Source of the DNA: Calothrix sp. C42_A2020_038
GTDB lineage: Bacteria; Cyanobacteriota; Cyanobacteriia; Cyanobacteriales; Nostocaceae
Reading direction: 5' to 3'
DNA: 53,384 bases
Assembly: GCA_015272395.1 (NCBI GenBank)
Contig: JACYLQ010000016.1
Coordinates: 1 to 53,384 of the forward strand
The notes beneath the pieces are model-generated. The model did not search any database. It was given only the letters and a program-made list of their open reading frames with translations, and was not told the origin of the DNA. Below, one piece after another: positions 27,899 through 36,603 of this stretch; position 1 is the stretch's first letter; the number at the start of each line of letters is the position of its first letter. Both the position numbers and the translations under genes were made by a program.

Positions 27899-28706
27899 TA
27901 CATCTACAACCACAAAATACAGCAGGCTTTCTGCTCAAATAATTGTAATTTCTCAAAAAGAAATATGTTTTACTATAAGGAACATCCTGAAAACCCTGTG
28001 GCTTTAGCTCAGAAATGAAAGCTGATAGACTCAACGGGCTATAGTACCAAGAAAATCAAATTCACTTAGACACTACGACGCTTAGAAGTTATTAAAAGCA
28101 AAGTTGACTGCAAATTTTGGCATCAAACTTAACCAGACCAGCGAAGACGAGAAAATATGAATCATTGTTCCCCAATATCAGCCAAAATACAACAATCATT
28201 CCCAAGATAGAGAAAAAAGAAGCTAGAGCGTCCTAGCTAGAGATAGATGCAACAAAACGGTCATAAGAGTTATTGAATATATAAGATAATTCATTTATCA
28301 AGTCGCTAAACAACATTTTAGAGACTTCATAAATAGCTATCTCATACAAAATAAAAATCTTCTACAGTACTTATGAACCAATAAAATTTTTGATAGACAT
28401 TACTATAAAAGCAAATTTTCAGAAGTGACTAATATCCAAGAAGCTGCTAATCTATCCCCTGGTTGGATATTAATTCATTTCTAATTTAGAAAAGTTTTTT
28501 AGTTTGCTTAACTCTTAACTTGCACATCCAAAAAATTCATCATATATAACCAGGGTTGCAAAAGATGTGCTAGTTTCATACTTTATTGGAGGGTTCGCGG
28601 CGCCAGTTGGAGGCTCACATCTCGCACTTATTTTAATCCATCTCACATATTGCAAGCCAAAATCGAACTTCAGTCATACTTATTGTTTGTACAAAATTAC
28701 TAATAC

Positions 28707-28746
28707 CAATTTGATATGAAACTGCAACTAATTAGACCCCCCAACC
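28707..28746 (+). repeat. Dispersed repeat copy B (related to 8921-8959)
   Basis: It matches the reverse complement of 8921-8959 with four mismatches and one extra C. The core is GCAACTAATTAGACCCCC. Confidence 0.75.
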
Positions 28747-28878
28747 CCCCTTATAAAAGGGGTCTAAGAGTAATAGTAAAGCGCATCTTCATATAGAAAT
28801 GGTATCAGAATTAAAATCTAAACGAGTTGATAGTAGCGCAAGGTATAAGGAACTTCCAAAAAATGAATTCTCCCGGAA

Positions 28879-28938
28879 TGTGGGGTGGGCATCCATGCCT
28901 GCCCTGAGAATCGGACGGGCGAGGACACCCATACCACA
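28879..28938. repeat. Large imperfect inverted repeat of the GGGCATCC/GGACACCC family
   Basis: TGTGG at 28879-28883 and CCACA at 28934-28938 bound a 60-bp hairpin. Its arms, read outside in, align imperfectly as TGTGGGGTGGGCATCC and TGTGGTATGGGTGTCC. It is upstream of the SLH/fasciclin gene and is the largest member of the family in the window. Confidence 0.6.
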
Positions 28939-29003
28939 AGAAATTTTGGGTATTTATTTAATTGCAAGTCCCTAAGTTCAGTTGTTAACAGGAGTGAATT
29001 TGA

Positions 29004-30680
29004 ATGTTTAGTTATTTTCGTCGCTTATTGGCAAGTTCTGTAATGGTAATGGGGGTTACGCTTGGTGCAGTTAGCCCATTAGTAATTTCAACCTCAGCCC
29101 AAGCTCAACAAGCAGTTAGTGGCAATGCATCTGATTTAAGAATTCCATCTCAAAAACTCTCTCAGGCACCAACTTTAGCACAGGGAACAACCAACTTTCC
29201 CGATGTAAGTCAAGATTTTTGGGCACGTCCTTTTATCCAAGCGCTGGCAGAAAGAAATATCATTGTAGGTTTTCCTGATGGTACTTACAGACCCCAACAA
29301 CCTGTAACACGTGCGGAATTTGCAGCAATTATCCTCAGAGCTTTCAATCAAAACCCAATTCGTCAGTTACCTACAGGTGGGTTTAGGGATGTACCTTCTG
29401 GGTTTTGGGCAGCTAATGCAATCACTAGAGCTTACGAGACTGGATTTTTATCTGGCTATCCCGATAATACTTTCCGACCCAATCTGCAAATTACCAAAGT
29501 ACAGGCAGTTGTTTCCTTGGCCAGTGGTTTAGGATTGAGCGGTGGAGACACAGCCACTCTTGCCAACTTCTATGCCGATGCGGGTGCTATTCCCAACTAT
29601 GCGTTAAATCAAGTTGCTGGAGCTACACAAGCAAGAGTAGTTGTCAACTACCCAGACATAAGATTATTTAACCCAGAAGTGCCGTTAACGCGGGCGGATG
29701 CAGCTGCCCATGTTTACCAAGCATTAGTCAGACAAGGACAACTCCAACCAATTGCCAGTAACTTACCTGCGGCTCAGTATATTGTAGGTAGTACACAAAC
29801 GGGTAACGATATTGTTTCCACAGCAACAGCAAGCAATTCTTTTAATACTTTAGCCTCGTTATTACAAACAGCAGGTTTAGCAGAAAGCTTGCAACAAGGT
29901 GGGCCATTTACAGTATTTGCTCCTACAGACGAAGCGTTTGCAGCACTACCACAAGCAACCTTAGAGCGCTTGCAGCAACCAGAAAACCGAGAAACTTTGA
30001 TTAGAATTTTGACTTACCATGTTGTCCCTGGACAGCTAACAGCAAGTCAATTAAGAACTGGTGAAATTAACACTGCTGAGGGTAGACCAGTTAATGTCAA
30101 CGTAAATGTAGCTGAAAATCGAGTTACAATCAATAATGCCCAAGTAACTCAAGCGGACATTGCAGCTAGCAACGGCGTCATCCATGCAATTAACAGAGTT
30201 CTATTACCATCTGATATCAGCTTAGACCTTGGTACGCCAGGACAGCCAACTATTACTCCAGGTCGGGCAACTCGTGGTGGTAGAAGTTACATTGGCGCCG
30301 CTGGAAACATCGGTTTAAGGGGTGACTCAGCACTTAGTGAAGGTAATATTGCTGTCATCAGTAAAATTGGCTTAACAAACAACTTTTCTGTACGCCCTGG
30401 CGCCGTATTTGGTGATAACACAGTTGTCTTAGTTCCTTTAACATTTGACTTAGCTCCACGCTCTGTAAGTCCTACAGGAGAGGTAACATTCGGTATTTCT
30501 CCTTATCTAGGTGCTGGTGTCGCCATTGATACTAGTAATGATGCTGATGTTGGTTTATTACTAACTGGTGGTGTAGACGTGCCATTAGCAACACGCTTTA
30601 CACTCAATGGCGCGGTAAATGCGGCGTTTCTGGATAGAACCGATGTCGGTATACAACTAGGTGTTGGTTTTAATTTCTAA
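29004..30680 (+). CDS. SLH-fasciclin-beta-barrel envelope protein
   Basis: The 558-residue protein starts at an ATG preceded by CAGGAG. A signal peptide (about 1-35) ends in TSAQAQQ. Two clear SLH repeats follow (about 65-110, FPDVSQDFWARPFIQAL; about 125-172, FRDVPSGFWAANAITRA) and a third, divergent one (about 190-245). These bind peptidoglycan or its polymers. A fasciclin (FAS1) domain spans about 270-400: TLASLLQTAGL, FTVFAPTDEAFAALP, LTYHVVPG, GVIHAINRVLLP. The C-terminal 125 residues alternate polar and apolar, with Gly-rich turns, and end in VGFNF. That terminal Phe is typical of outer-membrane beta-barrel strands. The protein is thus probably outer-membrane-inserted, tethered to the wall and carrying an adhesion domain. 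Exact function is unknown. Confidence 0.9.
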   Translation: MFSYFRRLLASSVMVMGVTLGAVSPLVISTSAQAQQAVSGNASDLRIPSQKLSQAPTLAQGTTNFPDVSQDFWARPFIQALAERNIIVGFPDGTYRPQQPVTRAEFAAIILRAFNQNPIRQLPTGGFRDVPSGFWAANAITRAYETGFLSGYPDNTFRPNLQITKVQAVVSLASGLGLSGGDTATLANFYADAGAIPNYALNQVAGATQARVVVNYPDIRLFNPEVPLTRADAAAHVYQALVRQGQLQPIASNLPAAQYIVGSTQTGNDIVSTATASNSFNTLASLLQTAGLAESLQQGGPFTVFAPTDEAFAALPQATLERLQQPENRETLIRILTYHVVPGQLTASQLRTGEINTAEGRPVNVNVNVAENRVTINNAQVTQADIAASNGVIHAINRVLLPSDISLDLGTPGQPTITPGRATRGGRSYIGAAGNIGLRGDSALSEGNIAVISKIGLTNNFSVRPGAVFGDNTVVLVPLTFDLAPRSVSPTGEVTFGISPYLGAGVAIDTSNDADVGLLLTGGVDVPLATRFTLNGAVNAAFLDRTDVGIQLGVGFNF

Positions 30681-30708
30681 GTTATTGTAGTATAAAAACG
30701 TCTTGTGA

Positions 30709-30728
30709 AACAGGCATCCTTGCCTGTT
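30709..30728. terminator. Perfect hairpin AACAGGCA-TCCT-TGCCTGTT between convergent genes
   Basis: An 8-bp perfect stem with a 4-nt loop lies between the convergent stops of the SLH/fasciclin gene and the lipoxygenase gene. There is no long T-run. It belongs to the dispersed hairpin family, so any terminator role is inferred from position. Confidence 0.5.
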
Positions 30729-30785
30729 CCACAAAACCCCAGCAATAATCACACAGACCACTAGCGTCACACCTGATCTCATATC

Positions 30786-32714
30786 TCATATATTGATGCT
30801 GTTAGGGATATGGGAAGGTAGTAGATAAGGATATTCAGTACCGTAATCACGTTTACGTTGTATATTACGTTCTTGAATTTTCTCTTCAATCGCTAACAGG
30901 TCGCTTTGAAATACTGCTAAAATTTGACGGTCGCGTGGGGAGGCGAATTTGATCATATCAGAACTTCCAAATTTTCCGTAGTAAATGCCACTTAATGCAT
31001 AAGTTAATTCCATCTGCCCTACTTCTTGAGTTGCTTTTGGCAGCAATTCTTCGAGAGATACTGGAGTATCAGGTCTAGCATATAGCGACAACGGTGCATT
31101 TGGCGTGTAATTAACATAGTCAAATTGACTAAAATTGACTGCGGCATGTTGGGGACCACAGGTAAATATAATGGTGGTGGCTATATCAATCAACTGTTGC
31201 AAATTGGCGATTTTACCCAAACCAGGTACACGCGGATGCGATGGTAGTTCAAAATCTAAACCTGTTTGTTTTACCCATTCTTTTGGTACCCAGTTGGGTA
31301 CTTGAGCAAATGCCTCTGGCTGTGTTGTATCTAATGGCGCCCCTAATTCTTTTGCCCAGGCTTGTAAATATACATCGTTTTCAACATCTTTGTCATCACA
31401 GTAGTATAACTGTAAATAATTACTAGTATATTTAGCAACAGCATCCCAAATTAATAAAGCATCATCACGATAAGGAAAATCTGGTAAACATTGTGGTTCA
31501 ATTCCTCGTCGTTTAATATCATTTGGCAAAGCATAATCAGCAAATGGACGTTGCCGATATGCTTGATTCATAATATCCAACGCTGATAACCGAGTAATTG
31601 CCATTAACTTATCAATTGCCGCACCCTCACTTAGTAGAATCGCATTTCCCCGTGAATTAATTGCCAGCAAGAATGTAAAGTGTGGTTTTAGCAATAGATA
31701 GAGTGGATGGTTTTCTGGTAACTGTCTGGAAGTTGTAATCGAAAATGCTTCCATTGCTAAATGAGTATAGCAAAGGTGGGCAATCAGTTCATGATGAGTA
31801 ACATCTGCTGTTTGTACATAGAGTTTTGCGCGCGTCCAGTCATCAGTCACAGCAGGAGTTACCACTCTACCTTTTTCCACCTCTATTAATATCGGTTCTA
31901 ACCCTTTATCAGTTTGATAAAATACAGCGACCGGACTGCCAACATACCGACCTGCATGTAAATCAGTGACTTTGAGATTTTGTAATATGGGATAATCGGC
32001 AACAAATAGGCGATTAGCGTTAACCGCTTCAACTAAATCAATTACTGTACCCTCTACCAAGTTATAATTTTGACCAGCCCAACTTTGCAAAACAGATAAA
32101 TCTGCTCTATCGGTACCTACACGTCTGATTACTGTCGGGTTATGTGCTGCTAATCGCTGACGAGCAAACTCAGCATCACTGAGTCCCCCATCACGCTCAT
32201 GTATAAAACCAGCTACAGGACGCAAGGATTTATGAAATTCAGGCATCGTAGTCGCATGTTCTTCTAGTGCTTTGTAAAAAAGTGAACGTAGTTCTTCCTT
32301 AGATGTTAAAGAATCATTACCTGCATCTAGTGTTTTGACAGCATCGCGAAAGGCTTTGATTGTTTGTAAGACAACTTTCCGCTTACGAATGTAATCAGTA
32401 TTAAACTGTTCGTTAGGCGGTAACTTAGTGTTAAACCATCCTGACTGAAAAACATCCCATGCTAACAGTGTTGTTATTTGTACCCAATTCTCATCGATCT
32501 TCTTAATCGCAGTTTCTAGCTGTTCTAGCAATAAACTCCAAGGTTGGGATAATTGCCCTTTGTTTAATAAATCTTGACGTAGCGTAGTAAAAATATATTC
32601 TAGTACCCCATCTTCACCAGGATAAGGGAATAAACGTGATGGTCCTTGTAATTCTAAGTTTCTAGGGTCGTAACGATAGTGACCTTGTTGTTCAGTAAGC
32701 GATGTACGTTGCAT
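30786..32714 (-). CDS. Lipoxygenase (compact, no PLAT domain)
   Basis: The 642-residue protein covers only the catalytic domain of lipoxygenases, which add O2 to polyunsaturated fatty acids. All five expected iron ligands are visible: His308 and His313 (THHELIAHLCYTH), His523 and Asn527 (GPQHAAVN) and the C-terminal Ile642 (SINI). There is no N-terminal PLAT/C2 domain and no signal peptide, so it is probably cytosolic or peripherally membrane-bound. The start is ATG at 32714 (MQRTSLTEQQGHYRYDP). Regiospecificity and stereospecificity cannot be read reliably. Neighbours give no pathway partner such as a hydroperoxide lyase or catalase-like fusion. Confidence 0.95.
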   Translation of the reverse strand: MQRTSLTEQQGHYRYDPRNLELQGPSRLFPYPGEDGVLEYIFTTLRQDLLNKGQLSQPWSLLLEQLETAIKKIDENWVQITTLLAWDVFQSGWFNTKLPPNEQFNTDYIRKRKVVLQTIKAFRDAVKTLDAGNDSLTSKEELRSLFYKALEEHATTMPEFHKSLRPVAGFIHERDGGLSDAEFARQRLAAHNPTVIRRVGTDRADLSVLQSWAGQNYNLVEGTVIDLVEAVNANRLFVADYPILQNLKVTDLHAGRYVGSPVAVFYQTDKGLEPILIEVEKGRVVTPAVTDDWTRAKLYVQTADVTHHELIAHLCYTHLAMEAFSITTSRQLPENHPLYLLLKPHFTFLLAINSRGNAILLSEGAAIDKLMAITRLSALDIMNQAYRQRPFADYALPNDIKRRGIEPQCLPDFPYRDDALLIWDAVAKYTSNYLQLYYCDDKDVENDVYLQAWAKELGAPLDTTQPEAFAQVPNWVPKEWVKQTGLDFELPSHPRVPGLGKIANLQQLIDIATTIIFTCGPQHAAVNFSQFDYVNYTPNAPLSLYARPDTPVSLEELLPKATQEVGQMELTYALSGIYYGKFGSSDMIKFASPRDRQILAVFQSDLLAIEEKIQERNIQRKRDYGTEYPYLLPSHIPNSINI

Positions 32715-32848
32715 AATTAGCTCCTAATTATAATAAATTCATCATTCGCTACCCTGAATCAATAACTTTTAAATACAACTAACAATATAATGTAATAGCA
32801 TTTACAACAAATATAAAAGCTTCAGCAATGCATCAATAATTTTGTACT

Positions 32849-33211
32849 ATGCAAATTATTCAGTCTCTCCATACAGCAATACTCGTTACTGACTTAGAAA
32901 AAGCCGAACATTTCTACGGTGAGGTATTAGGATTGGTGAAAATTGAACGTCAGTTGAAGTATGCAGGTGTATGGTATCAAATTGGGGACTATCAGCTTCA
33001 TCTAATTGTTACACCTGAAGTTGTAAATCAACCCAAACACGAAAAATGGGGACGCAACCCCCACATAGCTTTTTCAGTTTCCGACTTAGATGCCACTAAA
33101 CAGCAGCTACTAAATTATAACTTCCCAATCCAAGCTAGTGCGTCCGGGCGCCCAGCAATTTTTACTCAAGACGCGGATGGAAATGTGATTGAGTTAAGTC
33201 AAGTAATATAA
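32849..33211 (+). CDS. VOC-superfamily protein (glyoxalase/dioxygenase-like)
   Basis: This is a single vicinal-oxygen-chelate domain of 120 residues. It has the paired beta-alpha-beta-beta-beta modules: LHTAILVTDLEKAEHFYGEVLGL and PHIAFSVSDLDATKQQLL, ending in FTQDADGNVIELSQ. Candidate metal ligands are His8, His51 (YQLHLIV), His72 (NPHIAF) and the Glu of VIELSQ. Small VOC proteins include lyases, dioxygenases and resistance proteins, so the substrate is not predictable. The start is ATG at 32849. The stop is 2 bp before the next gene's ATG, so the two are co-transcribed. The upstream region is divergent from the lipoxygenase gene. Confidence 0.9.
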   Translation: MQIIQSLHTAILVTDLEKAEHFYGEVLGLVKIERQLKYAGVWYQIGDYQLHLIVTPEVVNQPKHEKWGRNPHIAFSVSDLDATKQQLLNYNFPIQASASGRPAIFTQDADGNVIELSQVI

Positions 33212-33213
33212 CA

Positions 33214-34512
33214 ATGGCTATTTTTGCTTACTCTTACACTGACCCACTGTTAGACACAGTTCCCGAAGCAAATAGCTGGGGGTGGGAAGTTGACCGAGTT
33301 TATGAGGACTTGGGCAAACGGTTGCAGCTGCAAAAATTACTCACCGACTGCCAAGAGAATCCTCCGAAGTATCTTCTGGTACGTTCTTTGCAAGAATTGG
33401 GTGATACTTTGGAGCAAGTAGGCACATGCATAGCTCAATTACAAGCTTTAGGAATAACTCTAATTGCAATTGAACAGAGTTACAACTCTTCAGATGATTC
33501 ACGTAATAAACACATAGAACTAATTAATTTAATACAGCAAATTCAATATCAGCAGCGTAGTCGTCGTATTCGCCAAGGTCATGCCCGCAAGCGTCTTGAT
33601 GTGGCACCACCTCCTGGCAAAGTTCCTTATGGTTATCGTCGTGGTAAAGATAAATACATTATTGACCGTACTACAGCACCTGTAGTAAAAGAATTTTTCG
33701 AGAATTTTTTACTTTATGGTTCACTGCAAGGTGCTGTACGTTATATAGCCAAAAAATACAACAAGAAAATCTCTGTAACTACAGGCAAACGCTGGTTAAC
33801 AAATCAGGTCTACAGAGGCAACACAGAATACCAAAATGGCGAAATAATTTCTAATACACACGCACCAATTATTGGCAAAGAAGAAGCAGCACAGATAGAT
33901 AGACTGTTACGTCGAAACAGTCGTTTAAGTAGACGCGCGGCCAGTGCCCCCCGGTCTTTAGCGGGTTTAGTAACTTGCAGTGAATGCAAATCATCCATGA
34001 CTATTACACGGGTAACCATACGAAAACAAGCAAAAGAATATTTATATTTACGTCCGATTAACTGTGCCAAAAAACCTAAATGCCAATCAATACCATACCA
34101 AGATGTATTAGAAAAAACGATTACTGCCATATGTTGCGACTTACCAAAAGCAGTCGAAGGGTTAAACTTTCCCCAAGTTGACACAGTAAAAAATAATTTA
34201 GAACAAGAAATAGCGCGTGCGAAGACAATCTTAGAAAAAATTCCAGATTTAGTTGAAACATGTGTTCTAGATGAAGAGACAGCTAAACTGAGAACTTATA
34301 AACTTCTTACTGAAATTTCAGCGATGGAAGCAAAATTAGCAACACTTCCCCCCATAAACTTACGTTCTGTAGCACAAGCTGTTTCTATTCCGCAATTTTG
34401 GTTAGACTTGTCTGAGTCAGAACGAAGATTTTACCTGCGCGAATTCATCAAAGAAATTCAAATCATCCGTCAAGATAGCTCCTGGGAATTACAAATAGTC
34501 TTTATTTTTTAA
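33214..34512 (+). CDS. Serine recombinase-family protein, catalytic residues degenerate (XisF-related)
   Basis: The 432-residue protein has the layout of large serine recombinases. The resolvase-like N-terminal region spans about 1-115, the 'recombinase' domain about 125-240 (GKVPYGYRRGKDKYIID) and a zinc ribbon about 250-310 (LVTCSECKSSM .. NCAKKPKCQ). A helical C-terminus follows. The nucleophile region reads AYSYTDP where active enzymes have YxRxS, leaving Ser7 in place of Arg and Thr9 in place of the catalytic Ser. The usual DRLGR segment reads QELGD. It is therefore probably not a working recombinase and may be a domesticated DNA-binding protein. It is coupled to the VOC gene, with no element ends nearby. 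Family membership is secure. Loss of activity is inferred by eye alignment. Confidence 0.85.
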   Translation: MAIFAYSYTDPLLDTVPEANSWGWEVDRVYEDLGKRLQLQKLLTDCQENPPKYLLVRSLQELGDTLEQVGTCIAQLQALGITLIAIEQSYNSSDDSRNKHIELINLIQQIQYQQRSRRIRQGHARKRLDVAPPPGKVPYGYRRGKDKYIIDRTTAPVVKEFFENFLLYGSLQGAVRYIAKKYNKKISVTTGKRWLTNQVYRGNTEYQNGEIISNTHAPIIGKEEAAQIDRLLRRNSRLSRRAASAPRSLAGLVTCSECKSSMTITRVTIRKQAKEYLYLRPINCAKKPKCQSIPYQDVLEKTITAICCDLPKAVEGLNFPQVDTVKNNLEQEIARAKTILEKIPDLVETCVLDEETAKLRTYKLLTEISAMEAKLATLPPINLRSVAQAVSIPQFWLDLSESERRFYLREFIKEIQIIRQDSSWELQIVFIF

Positions 34513-34637
34513 TGGCGCCCAATTGTAGAATAAACATTATGGACAGGCAAAAATGCCCCAAAGTTTTATTGACTAATTCAAATATACGAAAGGATTGAAT
34601 TCGTGTTACAAAAATCTATATTATTGTGAAACGAAGA

Positions 34638-34673
34638 GAATTTGCCGGGGAGATGTTCTTCCCGGCAAAATTC
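34638..34673. terminator. Strong bidirectional hairpin between convergent genes
   Basis: GAATTTGCCGGG at 34638-34649 pairs with CCCGGCAAAATTC at 34661-34673. There is one bulge and an 11-nt loop. It lies between the recombinase-like stop and the R3H gene stop. Flanking A/T runs inside the stem fit a rho-independent terminator that can work both ways. Confidence 0.75.
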
Positions 34674-34704
34674 AGGGCAGCGATACTAGTTCCACAATTA
34701 GAGG

Positions 34705-36450
34705 TTATGCAGGATAAATTCTTAACCTGCGGTTTGGTTCTTCACCGAAACTATGGGATTTTAGGCGATAATGCTCGACTAATTCGTGTTGCATTTTACG
34801 CACTTGTGCGGAGCGAGGTAGTAATTCTACGGGTTGTCCTTTGGGAATTACTATTTGCTCAACAGCAAGTCTTGCTTCTTCTAAAGCATCCATTTCGTCA
34901 TCGGTACCGTTGTGGAGGAATAACTGCAACTCATTTTCATCGGTAAACTCTGGGTCATCGATGTTGAGCATTCGCCGCAACCCGCGCGTGATTTGCGGTA
35001 TGGTACTTGATTTAATCATGTGTAAGGGCAAGTGTCTTGACTTTGCTAGTTGCCTTAACTTGGCGTGGTTTTTGACGTGCGACCGTAGTGCTAATATCGA
35101 GTCTGCACTATCTATATCTTTTGTCAAGACAACAGGCAAATTCAGAACTTTGATAACTTGTTCGAGTTGATGGCGACTCACACCATATGGATAAACATGC
35201 AACGGCAAGTCTTCACCATTGGGGCCAGGGATGCGGGAGTTTTCATCAACATCTAAATCATAGGCCCCACCAAAACTAGCTTCTTGGGAAAGTAAACGGT
35301 CAAATTCGCTTTGTCTTTCAGAACCATTAGGCTCATTTGGTACGGCTTGCAATGGCGCCATTTTACCCGATGACCGCCAGCCATTAGCCTGCCTAGCAGA
35401 TGCAAAGTTATCATCAAAGGTAGTAACATTTCCACCTCGGCCATTGATTGCTGTCAGTTGGCGGGTAATAGAAAGCTTACCATTTTCATCCAAGGTTCGC
35501 GTTTGCGGAGTTGGTTGGCGCCCACGCAACAACATATCAACAGTGTCAGCTACACTTTCATGAACAACCCAACGCTTGCGTTCGTGCATTTCAACGGCAA
35601 TATCGAAAGTTGGCAGCGCTTTGCGTTCCAAAACAGTTTTCTGACTACCTCTTCTTCGTGCCTCGTCATCTCCCAGCGTCACAGCTTGGATACCACCAAC
35701 TAAATCGGATAAAGTGGGGTTTTTAATTAGGTTCTCGATTTGATTACCATGTGCGGTACCAACTAACTGCACACCACGTTCAGCAATTGTACGCGCGGCT
35801 AAAGCTTCAAGCTCAGTACCAATTTCATCAATCACGATTACTTCTGGCATGTGGTTTTCTACAGCCTCAATCATAACTTGATGCTGCTCGTTAGGATGTG
35901 CGACTGGCATCCTGCGGGCTTTACCAATTGCTGGGTGCGGCACATCGCCATCGCCAGCAATTTCATTGGATGTGTCAATTATGACTACACGCTTATTAAG
36001 CTCATCAGCCAAAACGCGGGCAATTTCGCGCAGTGCAGTAGTTTTTCCTACTCCTGGGCGGCCTAGCATGAGAATCGATTTACCAGTTTCTACCAAATCG
36101 CGAATCATGCCAATAGTCCCAAAAATAGCCCGACCGACACGACAGGTCAAACCAATTATCTTGCCAGAACGATTACGGATGGCGCTGATTCGGTGCAGGG
36201 TTTGCTCAATTCCCGCACGATTATCTCCACCAAAGCTTCCCACTCTACATACGCAATCATCGATTTGTGCTTGAGTGATAGGCGTTTCGCTCAGATACTC
36301 AGCTTTATCGGGAAAGCGAGCTTCTGGACGGCGGCCCAAATCCAAGACCACTTCTACCAAACTATCTCGTTGCGGATGATTCTCTAGAATTTCTCGCAGG
36401 TCTTGGGGCAGTATATCTAATAACTTTTGGAGCTCGTCTTTAATCGTCAT
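34705..36450 (-). CDS. R3H domain AAA ATPase (Ycf45/SpoIIIAA-like)
   Basis: The 581-residue protein belongs to a family conserved in cyanobacteria and some plastids (Ycf45). The AAA/RecA-like ATPase occupies about 60-330: Walker A GRPGVGKTT, Walker B VIVIDEIG, then TIAERGVQLVGTAHG and the Arg-rich DDEARRRGSQKTVLERKALPTFD segment. A less conserved acidic linker follows. The second small domain (about 420-500) is LHVYPYGVSRHQLEQVI. The C-terminal R3H single-stranded nucleic-acid-binding motif is around HELVEHYRLKSHSFGEEPNRRL. The biological role is not established as far as I know. The start is ATG at 36450. It follows ldpA leftward by about 150 bp. Confidence 0.92.
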   Translation of the reverse strand: MTIKDELQKLLDILPQDLREILENHPQRDSLVEVVLDLGRRPEARFPDKAEYLSETPITQAQIDDCVCRVGSFGGDNRAGIEQTLHRISAIRNRSGKIIGLTCRVGRAIFGTIGMIRDLVETGKSILMLGRPGVGKTTALREIARVLADELNKRVVIIDTSNEIAGDGDVPHPAIGKARRMPVAHPNEQHQVMIEAVENHMPEVIVIDEIGTELEALAARTIAERGVQLVGTAHGNQIENLIKNPTLSDLVGGIQAVTLGDDEARRRGSQKTVLERKALPTFDIAVEMHERKRWVVHESVADTVDMLLRGRQPTPQTRTLDENGKLSITRQLTAINGRGGNVTTFDDNFASARQANGWRSSGKMAPLQAVPNEPNGSERQSEFDRLLSQEASFGGAYDLDVDENSRIPGPNGEDLPLHVYPYGVSRHQLEQVIKVLNLPVVLTKDIDSADSILALRSHVKNHAKLRQLAKSRHLPLHMIKSSTIPQITRGLRRMLNIDDPEFTDENELQLFLHNGTDDEMDALEEARLAVEQIVIPKGQPVELLPRSAQVRKMQHELVEHYRLKSHSFGEEPNRRLRIYPA

Positions 36451-36603
36451 GCTTTTTATTGTGACGTTTTAAGAGGTGGTAAGGACATTTGCGACGCGCG
36501 CGATGCTTCCCCGACGAGAACAAATATTATCTATTGTCTACGAGAGGACTTGCTACACACCCTTATACTTACAGCACCACTGAGTGTGCTAGTGACAAGT
36601 GTG

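Larger units (their letters stand above)
27899..29003. other. 1.1-kb non-coding region with dispersed repeats
   Basis: No reading frame of convincing length or composition is seen on either strand. It holds the dispersed repeat at 28707-28746, an adjoining CCCCCCAACCCCCC / AAAAGGGGTCT hairpin-like stretch (28735-28768) and the large imperfect inverted repeat 28879-28938. A GGAGGGTT..GGAGG motif lies around 28586-28614. The promoter of the SLH/fasciclin gene must be at its right end. Confidence 0.5.

Noticed and set aside
33214-34512. Active mobile element or fdxN-type excision element
   Set aside because: Catalytic residues look lost, no flanking direct repeats or integration site were seen, and the gene is coupled to an ordinary VOC gene.
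34626-34946. 106-codon plus-strand frame
   Set aside because: It runs through the terminator hairpin and then antisense to the R3H gene.
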